Of a stretch of DNA of 64,000 bases, positions 37,233 through 48,992 are shown in pieces. The DNA comes from CAVTWH01 sp963850915 (lineage in GTDB: Bacteria > Actinomycetota > Actinomycetes > Mycobacteriales > Micromonosporaceae), in assembly GCA_963850915.1 (NCBI GenBank), contig CAWKND010000010.1, positions 682,001-746,000 on the forward strand. The letters run 5' to 3'. Under the pieces are notes generated by a model. It saw nothing but the letters and a program-made list of their open reading frames with translations, ran no database searches and had not been told where the DNA came from. The translations under genes were made by a program, and so were the position numbers. Every line of letters starts with the position of its first letter. Position 1 is the stretch's first letter.

Positions 37233-38015
37233 TTACCCGAGCGGCGCTGCCCCCCGGTGCCGCGAACCTGACGCGTCTGACCAGGCCAAGCCGCTGACCA
37301 GCCACTCCCGCCCGCCAGCATGTACCGCCGCGCGGGTGGCCCGGGCCAGTCGGGCACCCCACAGCGAGCGCGGACCGGCGTACTCCTGGATCGGGCCCTC
37401 GGCCGGGCACAGTACGCAGACGGCGTCACTGGCCGTACCGGTCGCCTCGACGCCCAGCTCCCACAGCGCCTGCGACTTCGCCTCGGTCGCCGTGGCCACC
37501 GCGTTGACCAGCGCGGCGTCCCCCAGCCGGGCCGGTACGAGTATGACCAAGTTCACCGTGCCCGGCTTCCGTTGGTCAACGGCCGGCTCGTCCTGGTGCG
37601 GCGCGGTGGGCGGGTGGCGGCGCAGGTCACCGTCGGGGGCGGCGGCCCAGGCGGGCGCGCCCAGGCCGACGGTGGCCCAGCAGGTCACCCCGGCGTCCTC
37701 GGCGCCCACCCGTTCGGCGACGTCGACCCCGGTGAGCAGACCCACCCCGGGACCGGTCAGGCCGAGACCGACGGCGATCTCCCTCAGATGGACGTCGGGG
37801 TCGGGCCGGTGGTAGGACATCGGGACCGTGCAATTGATGATCCACTCAGTGGTACGCACCCCGCCGCCCAGCGGTGCCGACGAGATCGACAGGTACGGTC
37901 GGGGCAGCCGCCAGACGAGTACCGGCAGCGCCAACTCGGCTTCGGACGGCTCCCCTGGCGTGCGGGCGACTTCGGTGCGGGTACGCAACTCGGGAATCAC
38001 GGGTATATCGTGCAC
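37233..38015 (-). CDS. cbiZ: Adenosylcobinamide amidohydrolase (CbiZ family)
   Basis: CbiZ cuts adenosylcobinamide to adenosylcobyric acid so that salvaged corrinoids can be rebuilt. Family features: YLSISSAPLGGGVRTTEWIINCTV near the start, GLLTGVDVAERVGAEDAGV, CWATVGLGAPAWA, and the C-terminal TVNLVILVPARLGDAALVNA then TEAKSQALWELG. GTG 38015 gives 260 residues. It is a single gene, divergent from crp (97-base gap), with no other cobalamin genes in view. No B12 riboswitch was recognised upstream. Confidence 0.82.
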   Translation of the reverse strand: MHDIPVIPELRTRTEVARTPGEPSEAELALPVLVWRLPRPYLSISSAPLGGGVRTTEWIINCTVPMSYHRPDPDVHLREIAVGLGLTGPGVGLLTGVDVAERVGAEDAGVTCWATVGLGAPAWAAAPDGDLRRHPPTAPHQDEPAVDQRKPGTVNLVILVPARLGDAALVNAVATATEAKSQALWELGVEATGTASDAVCVLCPAEGPIQEYAGPRSLWGARLARATRAAVHAGGREWLVSGLAWSDASGSRHRGAAPLG

Positions 38016-38112
38016 GGCGTTCCAGGGGGCGGGTACCGGGGTGCCCGTCCGATTGTGACCTTCGTGCGCCTAGACTGTCGGCGCGCGGCATCCGCGCAGG
38101 TGGAGGTGCGAG

Positions 38113-38790
38113 ATGGACGAGACGCTGGCGCGCAGCGGGATCTTCCAGGGCGTCGACCCGGAGGCTGCCGAGGCGCTCGCCAAGGAGATGGACACCGTCG
38201 AGGTACGCAAGGGCGAGGTCATCTTCAACGAGGGCGAGCCGGGCGACAGCCTCTATATCGTACTGTCCGGCAAGATCAAGCTGGGTCGGCGAGCGGCTGA
38301 CGGGCGACAGAACCTGGTCTCCGTGATGGGCCCCTCGGACATGCTCGGTGAGCTGTCCCTGTTCGACCCGGGACCGCGCACCGCCACGGCCACCGCGGTC
38401 ACCGACGCCCGACTGTCGCGCCTGCGCAAGACCGCGCTGCGCCCGTGGCTGACCAACCGCCCGGAGATCGCCGAGCAGCTGCTGCGGGTACTGGCCCGGC
38501 GGCTACGGCGTACCAACGACGCGCTGGCTGACCTGATCTTCACCGACGTACCCGGCCGGGTGGCCAAGAACCTGCTGCAGATGGCGGGCAAGTTCGGTAC
38601 CCGCGACGGCGGCGTACTCCGGGTGACTCACGACCTCACCCAGGAGGAGCTGGCCCAGCTCGTCGGCGCTTCGCGGGAGACGGTGAACAAGGCGCTCGCC
38701 GACTTCGCCTCCCGTGGCTGGCTGCGGCTGGACGGCAAGTCGGTGATCATCCTCGACCCCGAGCGCCTGGCCCGCCGCGCCCGCGTCTGA
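38113..38790 (+). CDS. crp: Crp/Fnr-family cAMP-responsive transcription regulator
   Basis: This 225-residue regulator has an N-terminal cyclic-nucleotide domain with the cAMP pocket motif GELSLFDPGPRTATATA, a long dimer helix (WLTNRPEIAEQLLRVLARRLRR) and a C-terminal helix-turn-helix (TQEELAQLVGASRETVNKAL). It closely matches the global actinobacterial Crp/GlxR type. The position next to nth/marP matches Rv3676. A large cyclase gene lies 14 kb away (48993-52652), offering a possible cAMP source. Confidence 0.95.
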   Translation: MDETLARSGIFQGVDPEAAEALAKEMDTVEVRKGEVIFNEGEPGDSLYIVLSGKIKLGRRAADGRQNLVSVMGPSDMLGELSLFDPGPRTATATAVTDARLSRLRKTALRPWLTNRPEIAEQLLRVLARRLRRTNDALADLIFTDVPGRVAKNLLQMAGKFGTRDGGVLRVTHDLTQEELAQLVGASRETVNKALADFASRGWLRLDGKSVIILDPERLARRARV

Positions 38791-38882
38791 ACCCTTCACC
38801 CAGCCCTTCACGCAGCCCGCTCCACCAACGGACCGGGTCGGCTCGACTGGCCATGCGGCGGTACCGCCGCTAGGTTGGCCGG

Positions 38883-39401
38883 ATGTCGCGCCCCCGCACG
38901 TGGTACCCCCTGGTTGTGCTCTGTGCCCTGCTCGCACTCGCCGGCTGCGGCGGGAGCAAGCCGTCGCACCCGGCCACGTCACGCACCGCGGGCCCGGCCA
39001 CCGCGGCGCCGTCCGGCGCGACACCGGGCGCCTCCACCGGCACCAGTCCGGGTGGCGCTTCGGCGCCGGCCCCGGTCCCACCGGCGAACGCGGCGGCGTT
39101 CTGCGCCAAGGCTTCGGCGGCCGGCGCGCTCAAGGACATCGTGCCGGCCACCCAGGCGCTGGCTGACCCGAACAACGCGGCCGACGGGGCGAAGCGGCTG
39201 CACAAGGACGCCACTGACCTGCGTACCCTCGCCGGCAGCGCCGACCCGGACACCGCCAACGCGCTGCGCGCCTCGGCCACCGCGCTGGATGCCATGGCCA
39301 GCGCGGGAATCAGCGACTCGCAGGCGGTCGCCAACGCCAGCGGGGCGATCGACACGCTGAACACCCGCCTGCAGAGCCTCTGCCAGATCACCATCGGCTG
39401 A
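38883..39401 (+). CDS. Small secreted lipoprotein, 172 aa
   Basis: A signal peptide with lipobox LALAGC (Cys near residue 20) is followed by an Ala/Thr/Pro/Ser-rich linker (about 22-60) and a compact helical domain with two cysteines (AFCAKAS and LQSLCQI) that could pair. No family is recognised. It is not part of the Rv3671c-Rv3683 order and stands between crp and the TetR-led operon. Confidence 0.75.
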   Translation: MSRPRTWYPLVVLCALLALAGCGGSKPSHPATSRTAGPATAAPSGATPGASTGTSPGGASAPAPVPPANAAAFCAKASAAGALKDIVPATQALADPNNAADGAKRLHKDATDLRTLAGSADPDTANALRASATALDAMASAGISDSQAVANASGAIDTLNTRLQSLCQITIG

Positions 39402-39427
39402 CCCCTCGGCTTATCCCCGCCGGCCTA

Positions 39428-39490
39428 TCTCGATTCCCGGCGGGCCTGTCTCGATTCGCGGCGGGCCTGTCTCGATTCGCGGCGGGCCTG
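39428..39490 (+). repeat. Three 21-bp tandem repeats upstream of the tetR gene
   Basis: Units TCTCGATTCSCGGCGGGCCTG at 39428-39448, 39449-39469 and 39470-39490 differ at one base; a partial fourth (TCTCGAT) follows. They lie just after the lipoprotein gene, about 100-160 bases before the tetR start. Confidence 0.9.
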
Positions 39491-39543
39491 TCTCGATCGG
39501 CCGGTCGCGGCCGGGCTGCGGGGGCGGGCCGAGACCAAGAAAA

Positions 39544-39557
39544 AGTCAGGCTTGACT
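39544..39557. promoter_or_regulatory. Candidate operator/promoter of the TetR-led operon
   Basis: AGTCA-GGCT-TGACT is an inverted repeat ending in TTGACT, a good -35 hexamer, 30 bases before ATG 39588. A related inverted repeat with longer arms occurs inside tetR at 40098-40117. Together they suggest autoregulation by the encoded TetR protein. Confidence 0.4.
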
Positions 39558-39587
39558 GATTGTTTGTACGGGCGCAGCCTGGAAGGC

Positions 39588-40226
39588 ATGCGTACGCCAC
39601 AGCAGGACCGCAGCCGGGCCACCCGGCAACGGCTGCTCGAAGCGGCCCTCGAGTGCCTGGTCGAGTACGGCTGGGCGGGGACCACGACGACCGTGGTCGC
39701 GGAGAAGGCCGGCGTGTCCCGGGGCGCGCAGCTGCACCACTTCCCGACCCGGGCCAGCCTGGTCCTGGCCGCCGTCGAGCACCTCTCCGAGCGGCGCGGC
39801 GCGGAGATCCGGGCCGAGGCCGAGTCGCTGCCGCCCGGCGCACGGCTGGACGGCGCCGTGGACATGCTGGTGGCCGCGTTCACCGGGCCGCTGTTCGCGG
39901 CGGCGCTGGAGGTGTGGGTGGCTGCGCGTACCGACCCGGAGCTGCGGGCGGCACTGGAACCACTGGAGGCACGCTTCGGCCGGGAGCTCTACCGGCTCAC
40001 CGTCGCCGTACTCGGTGCCGACGACGACCGGCCGGCCGTGCGGACGGCGGTACAGGCGACGCTGGATCTGCTGCGCGGGCTCGGCGTGGCCAACCTGCTG
40101 ACTGACGACTCAGTCAGGCGGCAGGCGCTGTTGGCCGCCTGGAAGACACAGCTCGCCGGGGTGCTCAGCGGCGGTTCTCAACCAATCCGGCAGGAGCTCG
40201 CGATGGACGGAGCGGCACGTGACTGA
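39588..40226 (+). CDS. TetR-family transcription regulator
   Basis: The N-terminal helix-turn-helix is clear (RATRQRLLEAALECLVEYGW, TTTTVVAEKAGVSRGAQLHHF) and a ligand-binding helical domain follows; the total is 212 residues. ATG 39588 is chosen; TTG 39552 is in frame but overlaps the likely promoter. The gene overlaps the next start by eight bases (GTG 40219). It is the first gene of the carboxylase operon and probably represses it until an acyl-CoA or terpenoid-derived ligand appears (inference from family and position). Confidence 0.9.
   Translation: MRTPQQDRSRATRQRLLEAALECLVEYGWAGTTTTVVAEKAGVSRGAQLHHFPTRASLVLAAVEHLSERRGAEIRAEAESLPPGARLDGAVDMLVAAFTGPLFAAALEVWVAARTDPELRAALEPLEARFGRELYRLTVAVLGADDDRPAVRTAVQATLDLLRGLGVANLLTDDSVRRQALLAAWKTQLAGVLSGGSQPIRQELAMDGAARD
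40098..40117. promoter_or_regulatory. Intragenic inverted repeat in tetR
   Basis: Eight-base perfect arms CTGACTGA and TCAGTCAG around CGAC lie within the tetR coding sequence, about 100 bases before the next start. The core AGTCA/TGACT is shared with the site at 39544-39557, so this may be a second operator. Confidence 0.4.
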
Positions 40227-41036
40227 ACTGGTCGAGGTACTGGACGATCTGCGGGCCGAGTCCGCGGATCTGGACCGCCTGGTCTCCGGGTTGACACCGG
40301 AGCAGTGGGCGCTGCCGACGCCCGCGCCGGGCTGGACGGTCGCCCACCAGATCGCGCACCTGTCCTGGACCGACGACCAGATCGCGCTGGCCGCAACCGA
40401 TCCACGCGAGTTCCGGGAGCGGCTCACCGGGCTGCTCGCCGACCCCGAGCACTTCGTCGACCGGGGCGCCGAGGAAACCCTTGCGGCGCCGGCGGAACTG
40501 CTGACGCGCTGGCGGGCGAGCCGGGCCCGGGTGACCGAGGCGCTGACCGCGATGCCCGACGGCACAAGGCATCCGTGGTACGGCACCTCGATGGGTTCGC
40601 GGGCCAGCGCCACCGGCCGGCTGATGGAGACGTGGGCACACGGCGAGGACATCGCGGCAACCGTCGGCGAACTGCGACTGCCGACGGCGCGCCTGCGGCA
40701 CGTGGCGTTCATCGGCTACCGCACGCTCGGGCACAGCTTCGTCGTCAACGGTCTGCCGGCCCCGACCGCTGAGGTCTACCTGGAGTTGGAGGCGCCCGAC
40801 GGGGGGACCTGGGCGTACGGGTCACCCGATGCGGAGGACCGGGTGGTCGGGCCGGCGGTGGACTTCTGCCTGCTGGTGGTGCAGCGGCTGAACCGGGCCG
40901 ACACGGCGCTGCACGCGACCGGGCCGGTGGCCGACGCGTGGCTCGATGTGGCGCAGGCGTTCGCCGGGCCACCGGGAGCCGGCCGGCCACCCACCGCCTC
41001 CGCGCCTTCCCCGGCTGCTGCCGAGGAGCCGGGCTG

Positions 41037-41037
<1 letters not shown>
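40219..41037 (+). CDS. DinB/maleylpyruvate isomerase-like protein (TIGR03084 type)
   Basis: This 272-residue protein has the metal-binding DinB-like four-helix fold: TVAHQIAHLSWTDDQ (His), WYGTSMGSRASATGRLMETWAHGEDIA (His in the AHGED box). The C-terminal domain ends in a low-complexity Pro/Ala tail. TIGR03084-type proteins accompany acyclic-terpene and acyl-CoA carboxylase genes in actinobacteria; they may be thiol-dependent isomerases, but the reaction is not known. Its stop shares one base with the next ATG (41037). Confidence 0.85.
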
Positions 41038-44311
<3,274 letters not shown>

Positions 44312-44318
44312 GGACGCC

Positions 44319-46346
44319 GTGAATCGTCTACTGGTAGCCAATCGGGGCGAGATCGCCCGGCGTGTCTTCGCCACCTGCCGGGCGCTCGGGATCGAGACGG
44401 TGGCCGTCTACTCGGACGCGGATGCCGTGGCACCGCACGTATCCGAGGCGGACTACGCCGTCCGGCTGCCCGGAAACGCCGCTACGGCAACGTACCTGCG
44501 CGGCGACCTGATCGTCGCGGCGGCGCAGCGCGCCGGGGCTGACGCGATCCACCCCGGATATGGCTTCCTGTCGGAGAACGCGGACTTCGCCGCCCTCGTG
44601 GCGGACGCCGGACTGACCTGGGTCGGGCCGCCCGCGAAGGTGGTCGCGCTGATGGGCTCGAAGCTCGGCGCCAAGGAGTTGGTGGCGCAGGCGGGGGTAC
44701 CGATCCTGCCGACCTGGTCCGATCCCGCCTCCGTTGAAGAGTTCCCGGTGCTGGTCAAGGCCTCGGCCGGCGGCGGCGGGCGGGGCATGCGGGTGGTACG
44801 CGCCGGATCCGAGCTACCCCAGGCGATTGCCGCGGCACAGCGGGAGGCGCTGGCGGCCTTCGGCGACGGTACGGTCTTCTGTGAGCGCTATGTCGAGCGG
44901 GTACGCCACATCGAGGTACAGGTCTTCGCCGACACCCACGGCACCGTGGTCAGCCTGGGCGAGCGCGAGTGCTCCATCCAGCGCCGGCACCAGAAGATCG
45001 TGGAGGAGGCACCGTCGTCCGCGGTCACTCCCGCGCTGCGCGAGGCGCTGTGCCGGGCAGCCCGCGACGCTGCCAGCGCGGTCGGGTACGTCGGCGCGGG
45101 TACCGTCGAGTTCCTGCTCACGCCCGAGGGTGACTTCTACTTCCTGGAGATGAACACCCGGCTGCAGGTCGAGCACCCGGTCACCGAGTGTGTGTACGGC
45201 CTGGATCTGGTCGCGCTCCAACTGCTCGTGGCCGACGGGAAACCGTTGCCGTTCCAGGAGACGCCGCCGATGCGCGGGCACGCCATCGAGGTACGCCTCT
45301 ACGCCGAGGATCCAGGGGCGGGCTGGCTGCCGTCGACCGGTACCCTGCACCGCTTCGAGGTCCCGGCGGATGCTGCGTTCGAGCCGTTGGTACGCAACGG
45401 AGTCCGGCTGGACAGCGGCGTCGCCGACGGCTCAGTGGTCAGCGTGCACTACGACCCGATGCTGGCCAAGGTGATCGCCTTCGCGCCGACCCGGGACGCC
45501 GCCGCCCGAATGCTCGCCCGAACGCTGGCGGCTGCCCGGATCCACGGCGTGACAACCAATCGGGATCTGCTGGTACGCATCCTGCGCGCGCCATCCTTTG
45601 TGGACGGCGCGACCGAAACGGCGTTCCTCGACGAACACCCGGAAGTCTTCGAACCGCTGGTAACCACGCCGGCAGCGCGCTACCGGACCGCCCTGGCCGC
45701 CGCCCTCGCCGGAGCCGCCGAGCGCCGAGCCGCCGCCCCGGTCCTCGGCCTCGCCCCGTCAGGTTGGCGCAACGTATCCCAGGAGTACCAACAGGTTGGG
45801 TTCGAAACGGCGGCCGGCCCGATCGAAGTCCGCTACCGCTTCGCCCGCGACGGTTCCGTGCTCCATCAGCCCGCCCTTGATGCCGCACCGGAGGTAGCGG
45901 TACTCGCGGCCGCGCCCGACCGGGTCACGCTGGTGGTCGACGGCGTCCGCGTCGACTACCACGTGCGCACCGCTGCCGACGCGTACTACGTGGACTCGAT
46001 CGAGGGCGCTCTCACACTCGTTGCGGCGCAACGGTTTCCGCTGCCGACGGTGGCGCTCGCAGCCGGCTCGCTGACCGCACCCCTGCCCGGTACCGTCGGC
46101 CGGCTACTGGTGAGCGAGGGGCAACTGGTCGCGGCCGGGGAGCTGCTGCTGACCCTGGAGGCGATGAAGTTGGAGCACCCGGTACTCGCCCCGACCGCCG
46201 GTACCGTCGCCGCCCTGCCGGTCGCCGCCGGCAGCCAGGTCGACACCGGCACCGTACTGGCCGTCATCACGCCAACCGACTCAGCGTCAACCGACCGAGC
46301 GCCAGCCGACCGAGCGCCAGCCGATCAACCTCCACAGGAGGCCTGA
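44319..46346 (+). CDS. Acyl-CoA carboxylase biotin-containing (alpha) subunit
   Basis: This 675-residue chain starts at GTG 44319, seven bases after the previous stop. The biotin carboxylase domain fills about 1-445: LLVANRGEIARRV, ATP-grasp loop KASAGGGGRGMRVV, and YFLEMNTRLQVEHPVTE. A linker domain follows and a biotinyl domain at the end holds the target Lys in EAMKLEHP (near 615). The tail repeats ASTDRAPADRAPADQ encoded by near-identical 15-base units. It pairs with the preceding beta subunit to make a complete carboxylase. Confidence 0.93.
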   Translation: MNRLLVANRGEIARRVFATCRALGIETVAVYSDADAVAPHVSEADYAVRLPGNAATATYLRGDLIVAAAQRAGADAIHPGYGFLSENADFAALVADAGLTWVGPPAKVVALMGSKLGAKELVAQAGVPILPTWSDPASVEEFPVLVKASAGGGGRGMRVVRAGSELPQAIAAAQREALAAFGDGTVFCERYVERVRHIEVQVFADTHGTVVSLGERECSIQRRHQKIVEEAPSSAVTPALREALCRAARDAASAVGYVGAGTVEFLLTPEGDFYFLEMNTRLQVEHPVTECVYGLDLVALQLLVADGKPLPFQETPPMRGHAIEVRLYAEDPGAGWLPSTGTLHRFEVPADAAFEPLVRNGVRLDSGVADGSVVSVHYDPMLAKVIAFAPTRDAAARMLARTLAAARIHGVTTNRDLLVRILRAPSFVDGATETAFLDEHPEVFEPLVTTPAARYRTALAAALAGAAERRAAAPVLGLAPSGWRNVSQEYQQVGFETAAGPIEVRYRFARDGSVLHQPALDAAPEVAVLAAAPDRVTLVVDGVRVDYHVRTAADAYYVDSIEGALTLVAAQRFPLPTVALAAGSLTAPLPGTVGRLLVSEGQLVAAGELLLTLEAMKLEHPVLAPTAGTVAALPVAAGSQVDTGTVLAVITPTDSASTDRAPADRAPADQPPQEA

Positions 46347-46347
46347 C

Positions 46348-47505
46348 ATGGACTTCGATTTCACGCCGGAACAGACTCAACTGCGCGACGCGGTAGCCGC
46401 GCTCGGCAAGCGCTACGGTCACAGGTACTTCGTGGACAAGGCGAAGAGCGGCGGCCACACCACCGAGCTGTGGGCCGAGGCCGGCAAGCTCGGCTACCTC
46501 GGCGTGAACCTGCCCGAGGAGTACGGCGGCGGTGGCAGCGGGGTGACCGAACTCGCCATCGTCTGCGAGGAGCTGGCGGCGGCCGGCTGCCCGCTACTGC
46601 TGCTCGTGGTCACGCCGGCCATCGTCGGCTCGATCATCGCCCGGCACGGCTCGGCGGAGCAGCGCAAGCAGTACCTCCCCGGGATCGCCGACGGTACCCA
46701 GAAGGTGGCGTTCGCGATCACCGAGCCGGACGCCGGCTCCAACTTCCACCGGCTCACCACGGTCGCCACCCGGGACGGCGACGACTGGATCCTCAACGGC
46801 CGCAAGTGTTTCATCTCCGGTGTCGACGAGTCCGGTCACGTTCTCGTGGTGGCCCGGACGGCCGACTCGGTCACCGGCAAGCTGAAGCCGGCGCTGTTCC
46901 TGGTACCCGTGGACGCACCGGGCTTCACCAAGTCGAGGCTGGAGATGGAGGTCGTCTCACCGGAGAAGCAGTGGCTGCTCTTCTTCGACGACGTACGCCT
47001 GCCGGCCGGCGCGCTCATCGGCGACGAGGACACCGGGCTACCGGCGCTGTTCACCGGCCTCAACCCGGAGCGCATCACGGTCGCCGCGATGGGCGCGGGT
47101 ACCGGCCGGTACGCGCTCGCCCGGGCCGCCGAGTACGCCGCTGACCGCCAGGTGTGGAGCCGCCCGATCGGTACCCACCAAGGGGTTTCGCATCCCCTCG
47201 CGCACGCCCACGTCCAGGTAGAACTGGCCCGCCTGATGGTCTACAAGGCCGCTTCGCTCTATGACGCCGGCCGCGACCTGGAGGCCGGCGTCAGCGCCAA
47301 CATGGCGAAGTACGCCGTCGGCGAAGCCACCGCGCTCGCCGTCGACACCGCGATACAAACGTTGGGCGGCAACGGAATGACCACCGAGTACGGCATCGCC
47401 ACGCTGCTCGGCGCCGCCCGGGCCGGCCGGATCGCGCCGGTCTCCCGCGAGATGATCCTCAACTTCATCGCCCAGCACCTACTCGGCCAGGAAAAGTCCT
47501 ACTGA
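46348..47505 (+). CDS. Acyl-CoA dehydrogenase (AtuD-like candidate)
   Basis: This 385-residue flavoprotein starts at ATG 46348, one base after the alpha subunit stop, behind CACAGGAGGC. Family signatures are present: LGVNLPEEYGGGG, FAITEPDAGSNFHRLTT, NGRKCFISG and IQTLGGNGMTTEYGI. The usual catalytic Glu position in the C-terminal region is in the setting MTTEYG. It should introduce the double bond needed before carboxylation of a beta-methyl acyl-CoA, so AtuD-like citronellyl-CoA dehydrogenase is a reasonable guess. Its TGA abuts the stop of the opposite gnat gene without a base between. Confidence 0.9.
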   Translation: MDFDFTPEQTQLRDAVAALGKRYGHRYFVDKAKSGGHTTELWAEAGKLGYLGVNLPEEYGGGGSGVTELAIVCEELAAAGCPLLLLVVTPAIVGSIIARHGSAEQRKQYLPGIADGTQKVAFAITEPDAGSNFHRLTTVATRDGDDWILNGRKCFISGVDESGHVLVVARTADSVTGKLKPALFLVPVDAPGFTKSRLEMEVVSPEKQWLLFFDDVRLPAGALIGDEDTGLPALFTGLNPERITVAAMGAGTGRYALARAAEYAADRQVWSRPIGTHQGVSHPLAHAHVQVELARLMVYKAASLYDAGRDLEAGVSANMAKYAVGEATALAVDTAIQTLGGNGMTTEYGIATLLGAARAGRIAPVSREMILNFIAQHLLGQEKSY

Positions 47506-47973
47506 CTACAGCACCATCTCGAGGGTGAGTTCGTCGCGCAGTGGGATGCCGTACGCGCCGACTGCCGGGATGGTCGGCTTCAACTCGCGTGCCACGTCCA
47601 CCGCGCCCGGCGAAACCCGGACGATACGCAGCCCACGCCGCTGGTAGAAGCGCAGCGCATCGAGGTTGTCGTTGGTGGTGACCAGCCACAGCCGCCGCAT
47701 CCCGGCGCGTACCGCCACCGCCCGTACCGCGGCCACCAGCGCGGTACCCACGCCCAGCCCCGGCGGGTCGGCGTCGATGGTCACCACCTCCAGCCCGTCC
47801 CCGACGAGCTGGTAGGTGAGCAGGCCGACGAAGCGTGCGTCCCGTTCGGCGATCAGTGCGGGCAGCTTGGCGGCGTCCAGCACGGTGCCGTGGACGACCA
47901 CGGTGGTCTCGCCCCAGGCGCTGGTCAGCAGCGCGGCGATGGCAGCCCGGTCGGCGTCCCCGGCCGGGCGCAC
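47506..47973 (-). CDS. GNAT-family N-acetyltransferase
   Basis: The acetyl-CoA loop appears in VVTIDADPPGLGVGTALVAAVRAVA, followed by RRLWLVTTNDNLDALRFYQRRGL, the usual motif B. Starting at GTG 47973 (VRPAGDADR) gives 155 residues. A CTG at 47991 overlaps the kinase stop as CTGA and would add six residues; the choice is open. The substrate is unknown. It is the last gene of the run cyclase, kinase, gnat. Confidence 0.82.
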   Translation of the reverse strand: MRPAGDADRAAIAALLTSAWGETTVVVHGTVLDAAKLPALIAERDARFVGLLTYQLVGDGLEVVTIDADPPGLGVGTALVAAVRAVAVRAGMRRLWLVTTNDNLDALRFYQRRGLRIVRVSPGAVDVARELKPTIPAVGAYGIPLRDELTLEMVL

Positions 47974-47987
47974 CTGGATCTGCCCGG

Positions 47988-48956
47988 TCAGGAGTCCCCC
48001 AGCCGCATGATCGTGGTGGGCTCGTCGTAGAAGTACTCCTGCGGCTGGGTGCGCAGCGACCAGGCGTCGGTGGTGTCCTCGTCGGCGCCGAAACGCGGGC
48101 TGGCCGGTACCGGGTCGGTACCGTCGAGCTTCAGGTCGAGCAGCATGTCCCGCAGCCGGATGGCACTGGGTCGGTCGGTCGGCTCGTTGGCCAGGCCGAG
48201 GCGGAGCACGCCGACGAGCGCGTCGGGTACCCCCTTGATCTCCGGAACCGGCGAGTCGAAGATCTCGAGCAGCGCGATCAGGCTGGGGTTTCGGTCGTTC
48301 TCCCAGCGCGGCGGCTTGCCGGCGAGCAGCGCGTAGAGCGTGGCGCACAGTGAGTAGATGTCGGCGGCCGACGAGGGCGGCGTACGCGGCCGGAACATCT
48401 CCCGGGGCGCGTAGGCCGGGGTGAGCGTCTCCAGCGTCATCGACTCGTCCCGGTTCTCCACCAGTACGGCGAGGCCGAAGTCGGCGAGTGCCGGTTCGCC
48501 GAAGCTGGAGCAGAGGATGTTGGCCGGCTTCACGTCGCGGTGTACGACGCCGAGTGCGTGCGCGTCGGCGAGCGCGTCAGCGATCTTGGCGCCGACGTCG
48601 CGTACCTCCTTGGCAGTCAGCTGCTCGTTCTTCATCTTCTCGGCGTACGAGCAGTCGCACAGTTCCATGATCAGGAACGGGTGCCCGTCGGCCGTCACGC
48701 CGGCGTCGAAGAGGTCGATGACGTGCGGGTGCCCGGACATCCGGCCGGCCGCGCGCGCCTCCCGCATGAACCGGTTGCGGTCGTGGTCGTTCTCCAGGGT
48801 GCGGTTCTCCACTTTCACGGCAACCGGCCGGCCGACCGAGGTCTGGATCGCGCGGTAGACCGTCGCGTACCCGCCACGGGCCAGCACCTCGAGCCCGGTC
48901 AGGCCGGGAACCTTGGGTACGAACGCGGGGGGGCGGGCATCCACGGCTAAGAACAT
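47988..48956 (-). CDS. Soluble Ser/Thr protein kinase
   Basis: The 322-residue kinase from ATG 48956 (MFLAVDARPP) shows a Gly loop (LARGGYATVYRA), the VAVK Lys, catalytic HRDVKPANIL, ADFG metal site and the activation segment ending APRE instead of APE. There is no membrane segment or outer sensor domain, only a short C-terminal tail (PQEYFYDEPTTIMRLGDS). It lies 36 bases after the cyclase gene, so the two signalling enzymes are probably expressed together. Confidence 0.9.
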   Translation of the reverse strand: MFLAVDARPPAFVPKVPGLTGLEVLARGGYATVYRAIQTSVGRPVAVKVENRTLENDHDRNRFMREARAAGRMSGHPHVIDLFDAGVTADGHPFLIMELCDCSYAEKMKNEQLTAKEVRDVGAKIADALADAHALGVVHRDVKPANILCSSFGEPALADFGLAVLVENRDESMTLETLTPAYAPREMFRPRTPPSSAADIYSLCATLYALLAGKPPRWENDRNPSLIALLEIFDSPVPEIKGVPDALVGVLRLGLANEPTDRPSAIRLRDMLLDLKLDGTDPVPASPRFGADEDTTDAWSLRTQPQEYFYDEPTTIMRLGDS

Positions 48957-48992
48957 ACGCCAGCCCGGTGACAAGCTGGGAGGTCGCGCAGG

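Noticed and set aside
37185..38112. Cobalamin riboswitch before the cbiZ-like gene
   Set aside because: The 97 bases between cbiZ and crp are too short and no B12-box-like sequence was found.
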